Source: Vibrio rhizosphaerae (GTDB taxonomy: Bacteria; Pseudomonadota; Gammaproteobacteria; Enterobacterales; Vibrionaceae). From it: a DNA stretch of 64,000 nucleotides. Shown piece by piece: positions 41,770 to 51,541 of this stretch (position 1 is the stretch's first letter; each line of letters starts with the position of its first letter). A program made the position numbers and the translations under genes. The notes under the pieces are model-generated. The model had not been told where the DNA came from. It made no database searches and saw nothing but the letters and a program-made list of their open reading frames with translations. The DNA lies in assembly GCF_024347095.1 (NCBI RefSeq), contig NZ_AP024903.1, forward strand, positions 372,001 to 436,000, given 5' to 3'.

Positions 41770-42300
41770 TTATTTGTTTTGCGCACGCTCATAAGAGGAT
41801 TGGATCTCTGCGCGAGCGGATGCTGCATCTTCCCAGCCGTCAACTTTCACCCATTTTCCGGACTCAAGCTCTTTGTAGCGTTCGAAGAAATGTTTGATTT
41901 GTGCTTTCAGCAACTCAGGCAGATCATTCACATCTTGAATATGATCATATTCTTTGGTCAGTTTTGAGTGAGGTACGGCAACAACTTTTGCATCTTCACC
42001 GGATTCATCGGTCATTTTCAGTACACCGACAGGGCGGCAGCGAATGACTGCACCGGGAACCAGTGGGTAAGGTGTCGGAACCAGCACGTCAACCGGGTCA
42101 CCATCTAAAGAGAGTGTATTGTTTACATAACCGTAGTTACATGGGTAGAACATTGGTGTAGACATAAAGCGGTCTACAAATACAGCACCAGACTCTTTGT
42201 CTACTTCATATTTGATAGGATCAGCATTTGCCGGGATTTCAATGACGACATAGATATCATCAGGCAGAGATTTACCTGCTGGTACGTTATTCAAACTCAT
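41770..42300 (-). CDS. ppa: Inorganic pyrophosphatase
   Basis: Family I soluble pyrophosphatase hydrolysing PPi to two phosphates and so driving biosynthesis. It has 176 residues, the bacterial hexameric type. The metal-binding signature is [14 protein letters not shown] (about 66-79), preceded by [24 protein letters not shown] is further on. AAGGAA is the ribosome site. A candidate promoter lies about 45-70 bases upstream. Confidence 0.97.
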   Translation of the reverse strand: MSLNNVPAGKSLPDDIYVVIEIPANADPIKYEVDKESGAVFVDRFMSTPMFYPCNYGYVNNTLSLDGDPVDVLVPTPYPLVPGAVIRCRPVGVLKMTDESGEDAKVVAVPHSKLTKEYDHIQDVNDLPELLKAQIKHFFERYKELESGKWVKVDGWEDAASARAEIQSSYERAQNK

Positions 42301-42342
42301 GAATGTATTCCTTACTGTTTAGCGGACGTTTTGAAGCGCCTA

Positions 42343-42370
42343 TTATTATTCACTTCATCGTTGAACGCAA
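42343..42370 (-). promoter_or_regulatory. Candidate ppa promoter
   Basis: Minus strand TTGCGT (42370-42365), 16-base spacer, TAATAA (42348-42343), or AATAAT at 17 bases. Reasonable position 43 bases before the ppa start; no experimental support. Confidence 0.4.
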
Positions 42371-42400
42371 AAAGTGTTGCTCACTGAAGTGTGCAGAACA

Positions 42401-42424
42401 AGAAAAAAGCGCCCGGAGGCGCTT
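42401..42424 (-). terminator. Intrinsic terminator after fbp
   Basis: Minus strand AAGCGCC/GGCGCTT, four-base loop, then TTTT and CTTG. It lies 12 bases past the fbp stop and upstream of the ppa promoter. Confidence 0.8.
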
Positions 42425-42435
42425 GACAAAGAAAC

Positions 42436-43449
42436 CTAATCGTCCTGATGGGTTTTCAGAAATTCCTGAAGTTTGGTGACCATATTCTTTGAACCGACAA
42501 AAAACGGTACCCGTTGGTGGAGTTCTTGCGGGTCGAGGTCAAGGATCCGATTCATTCCATCGGTCGCGATACCACCGGCCTGTTCCATCAAAAATGCCAT
42601 GGGATTACATTCGTAGAGCAGACGAAGTTTACCCTGTGGATGACTGAGGGTACTTGGGTACAGATAGATGCCACCTTTGAGCAAGTTACGGTGAAAATCT
42701 GCCACCAGTGAGCCAATATAGCGTGAAGTATAAGGACGATTATCTTCCGGCACATTTTCCTGACAGTATTTGATGTATTTTTTCACTCCGGTCGGGAAAC
42801 GAATGTAGTTGCCTTCATTAATCGAATAGATTCGGCCATCTTCCGGGATCATCATATTCTCGTGCGAGAGACAGAATGTGCCCAACGACGGATCGTACGT
42901 AAAGCCGTTGACGCCATTGCCGGTGGTGTACACCAACATGGTAGAAGAGCCGTAAATCACGTAGCCGGCTGCGACCTGTTTATGACCGGGTTGCAGAAAG
43001 TCTTCCGCTGTTGGCGTCGTACCAATCGGAGAGACGCGGTGATAGATCGAGAAAATCGTCCCGACCGACACGTTCACATCAATATTGGTTGACCCGTCCA
43101 GCGGATCCATCAACACGACGTACTTGGCATTCTTATTTAATTCTTTATTGAAGATAACGGCTTCGTCTTCTTCTTCACTCGCAACACCGCAGACTTGATC
43201 ACGCGCTTCAAGTGCGGCTTTAAATTTCTCATTAGCGTAAACGTCGAGTTTTTGCTGATCTTCGCCCTGAATATTTTCTGTACCGACCGCGCCGGTAATA
43301 TCGACAAGTCCCGCTTTATTGATTTCACGGTTTACGATTTTTGCTGCCAAACGTATCGACGCAAGAAGGGAAGAGAGCTCTCCGCTTGCGTGAGGAAAAT
43401 CGGTCTGTTTCTCAACAATAAATTCTCCTAAGGTTCTCATCTCTGACAT
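42436..43449 (-). CDS. fbp: Fructose-1,6-bisphosphatase class I
   Basis: Gluconeogenic Mg-dependent phosphatase converting fructose 1,6-bisphosphate to fructose 6-phosphate. It has 337 residues from ATG 43449 ([21 protein letters not shown] seven bases upstream); the longer frame to 43512 is not needed. Metal and catalytic motifs: [28 protein letters not shown], and the substrate site [20 protein letters not shown]. An inverted repeat sits 86 bases upstream. Confidence 0.97.
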   Translation of the reverse strand: MSEMRTLGEFIVEKQTDFPHASGELSSLLASIRLAAKIVNREINKAGLVDITGAVGTENIQGEDQQKLDVYANEKFKAALEARDQVCGVASEEEDEAVIFNKELNKNAKYVVLMDPLDGSTNIDVNVSVGTIFSIYHRVSPIGTTPTAEDFLQPGHKQVAAGYVIYGSSTMLVYTTGNGVNGFTYDPSLGTFCLSHENMMIPEDGRIYSINEGNYIRFPTGVKKYIKYCQENVPEDNRPYTSRYIGSLVADFHRNLLKGGIYLYPSTLSHPQGKLRLLYECNPMAFLMEQAGGIATDGMNRILDLDPQELHQRVPFFVGSKNMVTKLQEFLKTHQDD

Positions 43450-43753
43450 GTTATTTCCTTGAAAAGCAATCATGAATACTTGCCATTCGTCTGAAAGACA
43501 GCAAATTGGCATTATGCAAATGGGCGACAGATGCCCTTTAAATAAGATTCTATGATCCAGATCTTATTTAAGGTAATAAAGTAACTGACCTAGATCTCAT
43601 TTTTCGTACATGATGCCGACAAGCGTGAATCCTGCCAGACTGAGGGTAAAATCTCTGTCTGATTGTCGATTTCCGACTCGCTTTTATGATGTGAATCATG
43701 ATAATGAAGGGCTGTAAGATGAGCGAAAATCAGAACAGAGGACTGAGGGATTC
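43450..43753. other. fbp-mpl divergent region with an inverted repeat
   Basis: 304 bases. TTAAATAAGAT (43538-43548) faces ATCTTATTTAA (43561-43571) with a 12-base loop and a CC/GG extension across one bulge, placed about 86 bases before fbp. ATGAT-GTGA-ATCAT (43686-43699), 54 bases before mpl, has the TGAT-N4-ATCA core of an FNR-type site but lacks the outer bases. No other gene was seen here. Confidence 0.5.
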
Positions 43754-45112
43754 ATGCACATACATATACTCGGAATTTGTGGCACATTTATGGGCGGCGT
43801 CGCGACGCTGGCACGCCAGATGGGACATCGGGTTACCGGTTCCGATGCCAATGTTTATCCACCAATGAGCACGTTGCTGGAATCTCAAGGCATTGAAATT
43901 ATAGAGGGTTTTGATATTGAACAGCTTAATCCTCGTCCGGATTTAGTCGTGATCGGTAATGCTCTGAGTCGGGGGAATCCTTGTGTTGAGTATGTCCTCA
44001 ATCATCGGCTGCCCTATACGTCCGGACCGCAGTGGCTGAGTGAGTTTTTGCTGCGTGATCGATGGGTTCTGGCCGTTTCCGGTACCCACGGGAAAACCAC
44101 CACCGCCAGTATGCTGAGTTGGATACTGGAATATTGCGGTTATCAACCCGGTTTTTTGGTCGGTGGGGTGCTCGGTAACTTCGGAATTTCCGCCAGACTG
44201 GGTGAAAGTGACTTTTTTGTCGTCGAAGCCGATGAATATGACAGTGCTTTTTTCGACAAGCGATCTAAGTTTGTCCACTACCATCCGAATACCCTGATCC
44301 TGAACAATCTTGAGTTCGATCATGCTGATATCTTCGACGATCTTGAAGCGATTAAGAAACAATTTCATCATTTAGTCCGAACGGTTCCCGGTATTGGTCG
44401 CATCCTTTCTCCCCAAAATGATCTGGCATTAAATGATGTTTTAGAACGCGGATGCTGGAGTGAACAAGAGTTCTGCGGAGAGAATGCAAACTGGAATGCA
44501 ACAAAATTGGCAAAAGATGGATCATCATTCCAAATATTATTCAATGGTGAGTCTGTCGGCACGGTTTCATGGGATTTGATCGGCGATCATAATGTACATA
44601 ACGCAATCATGGCCGTTGCGGCAGCGCGTCATGTCGGTGTTTTGCCGGCCATCGCTTGTGAAGCGCTGGGCGATTTTGTCAATACGAAACGTCGTCTGGA
44701 GCTGCGTGGTGAAGTGCATGGTGTGACGGTTTATGATGACTTTGCCCACCATCCGACGGCCATTCAACAGACATTGGCCGGGCTGCGTGCGAAAGTCGGG
44801 GCGCAACGGATTCTGGCGGTACTGGAACCTCGCTCGGCAACGATGAAAATGGGTGTGCATAAGCAGGCGCTGGCAGATGCTTTGGCTCAGGCGGATATGG
44901 TGTTTATCTATCAGCCGCAAGAATTGACATGGCCTGTTGCTGATGTGGTCGCACAGTGTCACCAGCCGGGATACACGGCTGATGAGATTGATGCTTTAGT
45001 ACAACAAGTGGTGCAGGTCGCTGACGCTGGAGATTCGATTTTGGTGATGAGTAATGGTGGTTTCGGCGGCATTCATGACAAACTCCTGCAACAGTTGGAG
45101 GGGCGCGTATGA
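43754..45112 (+). CDS. mpl: UDP-MurNAc:L-alanyl-gamma-D-glutamyl-meso-diaminopimelate ligase
   Basis: Murein-tripeptide recycling ligase that joins recovered tripeptide to UDP-MurNAc. It has 452 residues, Mur-ligase fold: N-terminal Rossmann domain ([20 protein letters not shown]), ATP loop [15 protein letters not shown] (about 113-127), and [19 protein letters not shown], which distinguishes Mpl from MurC. GAGGGATTC precedes the start. The stop overlaps ubiX by four bases. Confidence 0.96.
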   Translation: MHIHILGICGTFMGGVATLARQMGHRVTGSDANVYPPMSTLLESQGIEIIEGFDIEQLNPRPDLVVIGNALSRGNPCVEYVLNHRLPYTSGPQWLSEFLLRDRWVLAVSGTHGKTTTASMLSWILEYCGYQPGFLVGGVLGNFGISARLGESDFFVVEADEYDSAFFDKRSKFVHYHPNTLILNNLEFDHADIFDDLEAIKKQFHHLVRTVPGIGRILSPQNDLALNDVLERGCWSEQEFCGENANWNATKLAKDGSSFQILFNGESVGTVSWDLIGDHNVHNAIMAVAAARHVGVLPAIACEALGDFVNTKRRLELRGEVHGVTVYDDFAHHPTAIQQTLAGLRAKVGAQRILAVLEPRSATMKMGVHKQALADALAQADMVFIYQPQELTWPVADVVAQCHQPGYTADEIDALVQQVVQVADAGDSILVMSNGGFGGIHDKLLQQLEGRV

Positions 45113-45732
45113 GCCGTCTTTCGCATGAAAAATCGATTACCCTTGCTTGGACCGGCGCTTCTGGCGCTCCTTATGGCTTACGCTTACTGCAACACCTGCT
45201 GGCTGCGGATTATCAGGTCTATCTGTTAATTTCATCAGCAGCCAGAGTTGTGTTGGCGACCGAGCATGGCCTCAAGCTTTCTGCTGCGCCGGATAAGGCC
45301 CATCAGGCTTTGGTTGAGCACCTGCAATGTCGTGGGGAACAGTTGGTTGTCTGTGGCAAAGAAGATTGGTTTTCTCCGGTGGCTTCCGGTTCGTCTGCGC
45401 CCAAACAAATGGTCGTTTGCCCGTGTTCTGCCGGGAGTGTTGCTTCGATTGCTTATGGGATGTCGGACAATTTGATTGAGCGGGCAGCCGATGTGGTGAT
45501 CAAAGAAAAAGGACAACTGCTGCTGGTGGTGCGGGAAACCCCTTTTTCAACGGTTCATTTGGAAAATATGCTCAAGTTGTCTCAGGTCGGTGTGACGATT
45601 ATGCCGGCCGCACCCGGATTTTATCATCAGCCGGAGTCGATTGATGATTTAGTCGATTTTATGGTTGCGCGGATTCTTGATCATCTGGGGATTGAGCAAA
45701 CGGTTGTGCCGCGCTGGGGATATCAGCGCTGA
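45109..45732 (+). CDS. ubiX: Flavin prenyltransferase UbiX
   Basis: Makes prenylated FMN, the cofactor of UbiD decarboxylase in ubiquinone synthesis. It has 207 residues. FMN/phosphate loop [18 protein letters not shown] (about 14-31), [19 protein letters not shown], and [35 protein letters not shown] is near the C-terminus. ATGA overlap with mpl implies coupled translation. Confidence 0.95.
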   Translation: MSRLSHEKSITLAWTGASGAPYGLRLLQHLLAADYQVYLLISSAARVVLATEHGLKLSAAPDKAHQALVEHLQCRGEQLVVCGKEDWFSPVASGSSAPKQMVVCPCSAGSVASIAYGMSDNLIERAADVVIKEKGQLLLVVRETPFSTVHLENMLKLSQVGVTIMPAAPGFYHQPESIDDLVDFMVARILDHLGIEQTVVPRWGYQR

Positions 45733-45778
45733 ATCATCAGTAGCACATTGATTCAATTCACAGTAAAATCATCCGCAC

Positions 45779-45892
45779 TCATCGGGGAGCTTCCATGACA
45801 AATAACCGGTTCGGGATGTTGTTATGGTGCTGAGATTGGGCAATTGCCCGGAACCCGCAACGACCTGAACCAGATAATGCTGGCGTAGGAAT
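45779..45892 (+). ncRNA. TPP riboswitch (THI element) upstream of thiBPQ
   Basis: Conserved blocks in order: CGGGGAGC (45783-45790), TGCTGAGAT (45828-45836), AACCCG, and ACCTGAACCAGATAATGCTG followed by GCGTAGGAA. The distal pair CCAG/CTGG closes the pyrophosphate-sensing helix. The thiB start is 69 bases further on, so control is by terminator or by masking of AAGGAG. TPP represses the transporter operon in known cases. Confidence 0.93.
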
Positions 45893-45960
45893 TGAGTTTG
45901 GTCTGCCCTTTTTTGAGGCCTGCCTCAACCCTGTGCCGCTCGTAGCAAGGAGAGCGAGCT

Positions 45961-46977
45961 GTGACATTGAACTATTCTAAAGCCTCGATTTATGCAGGCA
46001 TCTTCGCCCTGAGTCTGACCGCTGGCGCGGTGCAGGCCAAATCCCCGACATTAACCGTTTATACCTACGATTCATTTACTTCAGAATGGGGCCCCGGGCC
46101 TGCGATTCAGAAAGCATTTGAGGCGCGCTGTGGCTGTGAGCTGAATTATGTCGCCCTCGATGACGGTGTATCCATTCTTAATCGTCTGCGGCTTGAAGGT
46201 CATCATAGTCAGGCGGATATCGTTCTGGGGCTGGACGACAGCCTGATGGCAGAAGCCAAACAGACGGGGCTGTTCGCTAAACATCATGTCAATACTGCAG
46301 CATTGACGTTACCCAATGGGTGGCATGATGATGTGTTCATTCCTTACGATTATGGTTATTTTGCCTTTGTGTATCGTAAGGATCGACTCCCTCACCCACC
46401 TCAGAGTCTTAAAGCTCTGGTCGGACAATCCCCGGACTTGAAAATTATCTATCAGGATCCACGCACCTCGACACCGGGGCAAGGGTTACTGTTATGGATG
46501 AAATCCGTCTATGGTGAGCATGCGGCAGAGGCTTGGCAACAATTGGCGAAGAAAACAGTGACGGTCACCAAAGGCTGGTCGGAGGCTTATTCGATGTTTC
46601 TGAAAGGTGAGTCGGATATGGTTCTGTCGTACACCACTTCGCCGGCTTATCATCAGGTCGCTGAGCAGGATGACCGATATGCTGCGGCTGAGTTTTCGGA
46701 AGGCCATTACATGCAGGTTGAAGTGGCGGCGAAATTGGCGGGCAGTCCACATCAGGCGCTGGCCGATCAGTTCATGCAGTTTATGTTGAGTGAGGATTTT
46801 CAGTCGGTGATCCCGACGACGAACTGGATGTATCCGGTCACCTCGGTCACTCTGCCGGACGCTTTCCGTCATCTCTCTGTCCCGAAAAAAACATTGCAGT
46901 TTAGTGCGACGCAGGTTGCTGAAAACCGCAAACATTGGATTCGCGAGTGGCAAACCGCGCTCACGCAAGCTCGATAG
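45961..46977 (+). CDS. thiB: Thiamine/TPP-binding periplasmic protein
   Basis: Substrate-binding protein of the ThiBPQ importer. It has 338 residues; starts with GTG 45961 (AAGGAG seven bases upstream). Signal peptide ends near AGAVQA (about 26). Type II periplasmic fold with LTVYTYDSFTSEWGPGPAIQ at the mature N-terminus and YDYGYFAFVYRKDRLPHPP. Controlled by the upstream TPP riboswitch. Confidence 0.94.
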   Translation: MTLNYSKASIYAGIFALSLTAGAVQAKSPTLTVYTYDSFTSEWGPGPAIQKAFEARCGCELNYVALDDGVSILNRLRLEGHHSQADIVLGLDDSLMAEAKQTGLFAKHHVNTAALTLPNGWHDDVFIPYDYGYFAFVYRKDRLPHPPQSLKALVGQSPDLKIIYQDPRTSTPGQGLLLWMKSVYGEHAAEAWQQLAKKTVTVTKGWSEAYSMFLKGESDMVLSYTTSPAYHQVAEQDDRYAAAEFSEGHYMQVEVAAKLAGSPHQALADQFMQFMLSEDFQSVIPTTNWMYPVTSVTLPDAFRHLSVPKKTLQFSATQVAENRKHWIREWQTALTQAR

Positions 46978-46985
46978 CCGCTGCC

Positions 46986-48590
46986 GTGAAATTGCAACGG
47001 ACGCCCCGCATCGGGCTCTGGGTCGCCACGGGGGTGGTGGCCTTTATTTTGAGTGCTTTTGGCGCATTGTTGGTTCATGCTTCTGGTCTCGAACTGACCG
47101 CTGTGCTGAGCGATCCTTATTATCTCCATGTCACGCGGTTTAGTTTTTATCAGGCACTGTTATCCACGCTGTTCAGTGTGATTCCGGCAATTCCGGTTGC
47201 CTTAGCTCTGCATCGTCGTGCATTTCCCGGACGTGAGTTACTGATCAAACTCTTCTCTACCACCTTGGTTATTCCTGTATTGGTCGGGGTATTTGGTTTA
47301 TTGGCGATTTATGGTCGCAGTGGCTTTATTGCCGGGGGAATGCATTCGCTGGGACTGGATTTCAGTGTTTCAATCTATGGCTTGAACGGGATCTTGCTGG
47401 CACATGTTTTTTTTAACCTGCCTTATGCCAGCCGCCTGTTTTTACATTCGCTGGAAATGATTCCGAAAGAGCAAAATTTATTAGCCTGTCATCTGGGAAT
47501 GACACCGTGGCAAGTGTTCCGTTACGTCAACTGGCCGCGGATTCGCCAACAAATTCCTCATGTCGCCGGGTTGGTTTTCATGTTGTGTTTTACCAGCTTT
47601 GCGACTGTGATGGCTCTGGGGGGCGGGCCGCAGTCTACGACGATCGAACTGGCAATTTATCAGGCGATTAAGTTTGATTTTGATCTGCGCGCCGGTGCCA
47701 TGCTGGCTCTGTGGCAAATGGTATTGTGCGGTTTGTTGGCTTTTATGCTGCAAAGTCTGACGAAAACTATCAATGTCAGTAGTCAGGGAGTTTCCCCTCG
47801 TCAGCCGTTATTCCGGGATAGCCGTTGGGCACGTTACTGGGATTGTGGATGGATTATTATCTGTGGGGGCTTGGTACTGCCTCCGCTCATGATGGTGATT
47901 ATTTCCGGCCTCAATTCACACTGGTGGCAAGTGTTGAGTGGTGCCGGTTTTTGGCAAGCATTCGGCAGCTCTTTGTGTGTTGCGCTGGTGGCCGGTTCAT
48001 TGGCTTTGGTCGCTGGTATCGGGGTCTTACTCACGAGCCGCAGTTGGCGACTGAATCAGCAACGGCGGCGTGCTGATATACTGGAAACCGTCGGTATGAT
48101 GGTCTTGGTTACGCCGGGTCTGGTGATCAGTACCGGACTGTTTCTCCTGTTACGGACGTTTACCAATGCATTTGATTTTGCCTATTGGGTGGTGGTGGCC
48201 GTTAATGCCATGATGGCATTGCCTTACGTCATTAAAACCTTACAGCAACCGTTGTGGATGCTGGCACAGCAGTATCAGTACTTGTGTGCCAGCCTTGGCA
48301 TGCAGGGATGGCGTCGTCTCTGGCTGGTGGAGTGGCGTGCCGTGAGGAAACCGATCATTCACGCTTGGGTGATCAGCTTTTTAGTGGCAATGGGGGATTT
48401 GAGTGCCATCGCGTTATTTGGCAGTCAAGATTTCAGAACGCTGCCACTGTACCTTTATCAGTTACTGGGAAGCTATCAGATGGAATCCGCTGCGGTCGTG
48501 GCCGGTTGTTTATTAATCATCAGCCTTGGCTGCTTTTTTGTTGCAGAGCGTCTGTTTCGGCGCGGGGGATATGTCAATGCTGACACTTGA
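46986..48590 (+). CDS. thiP: Thiamine ABC transporter permease
   Basis: Fused double permease of the ThiBPQ importer. It has 534 residues from GTG 46986 (KLQRTPRIGLWVATG after the start), matching the E. coli length; earlier start codons inside thiB (46935, 46947) are possible and no start has a good ribosome site. About twelve membrane segments; two EAA-type cytoplasmic loops (LLACHLGMTPWQVFRYVNWP and LCASLGMQGWRRLWLVEWRA) contact ThiQ. It overlaps thiQ by 14 bases. Confidence 0.92.
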   Translation: MKLQRTPRIGLWVATGVVAFILSAFGALLVHASGLELTAVLSDPYYLHVTRFSFYQALLSTLFSVIPAIPVALALHRRAFPGRELLIKLFSTTLVIPVLVGVFGLLAIYGRSGFIAGGMHSLGLDFSVSIYGLNGILLAHVFFNLPYASRLFLHSLEMIPKEQNLLACHLGMTPWQVFRYVNWPRIRQQIPHVAGLVFMLCFTSFATVMALGGGPQSTTIELAIYQAIKFDFDLRAGAMLALWQMVLCGLLAFMLQSLTKTINVSSQGVSPRQPLFRDSRWARYWDCGWIIICGGLVLPPLMMVIISGLNSHWWQVLSGAGFWQAFGSSLCVALVAGSLALVAGIGVLLTSRSWRLNQQRRRADILETVGMMVLVTPGLVISTGLFLLLRTFTNAFDFAYWVVVAVNAMMALPYVIKTLQQPLWMLAQQYQYLCASLGMQGWRRLWLVEWRAVRKPIIHAWVISFLVAMGDLSAIALFGSQDFRTLPLYLYQLLGSYQMESAAVVAGCLLIISLGCFFVAERLFRRGGYVNADT

Positions 48591-49284
48591 TCAGGTGCGT
48601 TATGAATATCAGCAAGAATGGTTTGATTTTTCGCTGAGTGTGCCGCAAGGCTGTATCTGGGCCTTGATGGGGCCGAGTGGAGCTGGTAAATCGACGTTGT
48701 TAAGTCTGGTTGCCGGATTTATTGCGCCGAAGTCTGGAGATATCCGGGTTGATGAACAATCGGTATTATCTTTGCCGCCATATGAGCGCCCATTTTCGAT
48801 GTTGTTTCAGGAGCACAACCTGTTCTCTCACTTGTCGGTGCGTGACAACATCGGCTTAGGCTTACATCCCGGACTGAAACTGACACAAAAAGACTGGCAT
48901 AAAGTTGCCGATGCAGCACATCAGGTGGGTATCGAGAATTTGTTAGACCGACAACCGGAACAGTTGTCTGGTGGACAACGGCAGCGGGTTGCTTTGGCAC
49001 GTTGCTTTGTCCAGCAACGTTCACACTGGCTGTTGGATGAACCTTTTTCTGCATTAGATCCGATCTTAAGAGCCGATATGCTGGCTTTGGTCAGACGTTT
49101 GGCCAGTGAGCGCAATATCTCGGTGTTGATGGTGACGCATCATGTGAATGATGCCAAAAATATGGCCAGTCATTTTGCTTATATCGATGATAATCATGTA
49201 CAGGTGACCGGAGAAATTGAGGCGCTCACAACACCACACGCCAATGCGTCACTGGATGCGTTTATTCGTGCAGGAAGCGGATGA
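48577..49284 (+). CDS. thiQ: Thiamine ABC transporter ATP-binding protein
   Basis: ATPase of the ThiBPQ importer. It has 235 residues from ATG 48577 (MLTLDQVRYEYQQEW), with a G-rich ribosome site eight bases upstream; ATG 48571 is the alternative. Walker A GPSGAGKST (32-40), Q-loop MLFQEHNLFSHLS, signature QLSGGQRQRVALARCF, and the Walker B region HWLLDEPFSALD. Last gene of the TPP-controlled operon. Confidence 0.95.
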   Translation: MLTLDQVRYEYQQEWFDFSLSVPQGCIWALMGPSGAGKSTLLSLVAGFIAPKSGDIRVDEQSVLSLPPYERPFSMLFQEHNLFSHLSVRDNIGLGLHPGLKLTQKDWHKVADAAHQVGIENLLDRQPEQLSGGQRQRVALARCFVQQRSHWLLDEPFSALDPILRADMLALVRRLASERNISVLMVTHHVNDAKNMASHFAYIDDNHVQVTGEIEALTTPHANASLDAFIRAGSG

Positions 49285-49302
49285 ACGGGCTTTGAATGCG
49301 AA

Positions 49303-49339
49303 CAAAAAGGTCATGCCGCAATTAATCCCGGCATGACCT
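49303..49339 (-). terminator. Intrinsic terminator after darP (yjgA)
   Basis: AGGTCATGCCG/CGGCATGACCT is a perfect 11-bp stem with a ten-base loop, then TTTTTG on the minus strand, 19 bases past the stop. It also lies just behind thiQ on the other strand but has no T-run there. Confidence 0.88.
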
Positions 49340-49357
49340 GATATCGGATAACGAATG

Positions 49358-49885
49358 TTACTCCGGAGCTTCTTCCAGCGCTTTCAGCAGCTGAAAAATT
49401 TCTCGGGCGGCTTTAGATGATTTTCCACCTTGCTGTTCTTTTTTCGCTTGGCGCACCAGATGCCGCAGTTGCTGCCGGTCTACTTCAGGGTGTTTTTCCA
49501 TGACGGCATTGATCGCCGGATCCCCTTCCTCAATCAATTGATCCCGTTGTTGTTCCAGACGGTGGAATGCAGCGGTTGCCTGAGCATGTTTGTTACGATA
49601 TTTATCCAGCGCTGCCTGAATCGGTTCCACTTCGATATGACGCATCAAACGGCCAATATACTGAAGTTGTCGTCTTCTCGCTTCATTCTTAAACCGTTGT
49701 GCATCTTTAATCGCCTCAGCAAGTTCCGGAGGTAACGGAAACTTTTCTAAGGTCGCTGGCTTGAGTTCAACCAGAGCTTCCCCGAGTTGTTGCAGCTCAA
49801 TCATGTCATTCTTCATTTCGGTTTTACTGACCCAAATGATCTCTTCTTCCTCTTCCCAGGGAGCTTTTTGATTTTTTCGCGCCAT
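49358..49885 (-). CDS. darP: Ribosome-associated protein DarP (YjgA/DUF615)
   Basis: 175 residues, highly charged and helical ([40 protein letters not shown], about 67-86; [20 protein letters not shown]). The DUF615 family member of E. coli associates with late 50S particles and aids their assembly. No signal peptide. Divergent from pmbA, a common pairing. Confidence 0.93.
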   Translation of the reverse strand: MARKNQKAPWEEEEEIIWVSKTEMKNDMIELQQLGEALVELKPATLEKFPLPPELAEAIKDAQRFKNEARRRQLQYIGRLMRHIEVEPIQAALDKYRNKHAQATAAFHRLEQQRDQLIEEGDPAINAVMEKHPEVDRQQLRHLVRQAKKEQQGGKSSKAAREIFQLLKALEEAPE

Positions 49886-49994
49886 AGTCTCTAACTTATC
49901 TGCTTATCAATGTCCGTTATTTTAGCAAGAATCGTGGGGAGAACGAGAATTTCTTGTTATGCTATCGAAATAGTTTCAAGAAGAGACATCAGTT

Positions 49995-51341
49995 ATGAAT
50001 GTAAAACAGCAAGTTGCACAACAGCGAAGTGAGCTTGAAGCTGCGGTCGCGAAAGCTTTAGAGCTTGCATCATCACAAGCCGATGCTGCAGAGGTGGCAA
50101 TTACCAAGAGTACGGGACTCAGTGTTTCAACCCGTTTTTGTGAAGTTGAGAATGTCGAATTTAATAGTGATGGTGCCTTGGGGATTACAGTTTACCGGGG
50201 GCAACGCAAAGGCAGTGCTTCGACATCGGATTTGAGTGAACAGGCAATTCGGCAAACCGTCATGGCCGCATTGGATATTGCCCATTATACCTCCGAGGAT
50301 CCGTTTGCCGGTCCTGCACCTAAGGCGTTGATGGTACAAGAGATCCCGGATCTGGATCTGTTTCACCCCGATGAGCCGAATCCGGATCAGGCTGCCAGTA
50401 TTGCGATTGCCGCAGAACGAGCCGCGCTCGACTACAGCCCCAAGATCAAACAGAGTGACGGTGCCAGTTATGACAGCCACTACGGCGTGAAAGTCTATGG
50501 TAATAGCCATGGCCTGCTCGCCAGTTATGCATCCAGCCGCCACAGTATCAGTTGTTGTGTGATTGGGCAGGGTGAACAGGATCGTATGGAGCGGGATTAT
50601 AGCTATACCATTGCGCGCCATAAGGATGATTTGTGGACGCCACAGCAGGTGGGCCAACTGGCTGCCGAACGAACTGTGAGCCGGCTGGATCCGCAAAAGC
50701 TGAAAACCGGTCATTATCCGGTGATGTTTGCCCCCGAAGTTGCGACTGGTTTGATCGGTCATTTCGTCATGGCGATTTCCGGCGGTAATTTGTATCGTAA
50801 ATCATCATTTCTGCTGGATCATTTGGGTGAGCAAATTTTCCCGGACTGGTTTTCTATTGCTGAGCGGCCTCATATTTTACGTGGATTGGCTTCCAGTCCG
50901 TTTGATAGCGAAGGTCTGGCAACCCGGGATTTAGACATTGTCACCGGTGGTGTATTAGAGACTTATTTGCTGACCAGCTATGCCGCGAGAAAGCTGAATA
51001 TGACGCCGACGGGTCATGCCGGCGGGATTCATAACTGGTTTGTCAAATCCTCTGGTGGACGGAACTTTGAGCAGATGCTGAAAGATATGGACACGGGCTT
51101 TTTGGTCACGGAAGTGATGGGACAGGGCGTCAATATTGTCACCGGTGATTACTCACGCGGTGCCGCCGGCTTCTGGGTCGAAAATGGTGAGATTCAGTAT
51201 CCGGTCTCCGAAATTACCATCGCCGCGGGCCTGAAAGAGATGTTTAGCAACATTGTTGCTGTTGGTAATGATGTTGATGTACGTTCTCAGATTCAGACCG
51301 GTTCTATTTTGATTGAATCAATGAAGGTCGCCGGGGAATAA
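49995..51341 (+). CDS. pmbA: Metalloprotease subunit PmbA/TldE
   Basis: 448 residues of the TldD/TldE family. With TldD it forms a heterodimeric protease that matures microcins and degrades CcdA. N-terminal domain [20 protein letters not shown], central [21 protein letters not shown]-terminal [20 protein letters not shown]. It lacks the TldD HExxxH zinc motif, as expected for TldE. Starts 109 bases from divergent darP; terminator follows. Confidence 0.95.
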   Translation: MNVKQQVAQQRSELEAAVAKALELASSQADAAEVAITKSTGLSVSTRFCEVENVEFNSDGALGITVYRGQRKGSASTSDLSEQAIRQTVMAALDIAHYTSEDPFAGPAPKALMVQEIPDLDLFHPDEPNPDQAASIAIAAERAALDYSPKIKQSDGASYDSHYGVKVYGNSHGLLASYASSRHSISCCVIGQGEQDRMERDYSYTIARHKDDLWTPQQVGQLAAERTVSRLDPQKLKTGHYPVMFAPEVATGLIGHFVMAISGGNLYRKSSFLLDHLGEQIFPDWFSIAERPHILRGLASSPFDSEGLATRDLDIVTGGVLETYLLTSYAARKLNMTPTGHAGGIHNWFVKSSGGRNFEQMLKDMDTGFLVTEVMGQGVNIVTGDYSRGAAGFWVENGEIQYPVSEITIAAGLKEMFSNIVAVGNDVDVRSQIQTGSILIESMKVAGE

Positions 51342-51367
51342 TTATTCTGCTGCTATCAAATCGATTG

Positions 51368-51392
51368 AAACGGGCTTCATTGCCCGTTTTTT
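51368..51392 (+). terminator. Intrinsic terminator after pmbA
   Basis: AAACGGGC/GCCCGTTT with a six-base loop and a T-tail to 51392, 26 bases past the pmbA stop. Confidence 0.88.
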
Positions 51393-51506
51393 AATGCGAT
51401 AACTATGAGTGATCTTGGGGAAGAAAATATCTCGAAATATCAGCGAAACGACGGGATATGATCACAGGGGACCAGGCGGTTGGCGTGCGTCATCTCAAAT
51501 CAGAAT

Positions 51507-51528
51507 GAAGTGGCGACCAGACCACTTC
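51507..51528 (-). terminator. Possible weak terminator after mgtE
   Basis: GAAGTGG/CCACTTC with an eight-base loop, 13 bases past the mgtE stop on the minus strand. Only a weak T-rich tail, so low confidence. Confidence 0.35.
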
Positions 51529-51541
51529 ATGCCATAAACGC

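Noticed and set aside
43686..43699. FNR or CRP site upstream of mpl (ATGAT-GTGA-ATCAT)
   Set aside because: The core TGAT-N4-ATCA is present but the outer bases differ from TTGAT/ATCAA, and mpl is not a known target, so it is only mentioned in the region entry.
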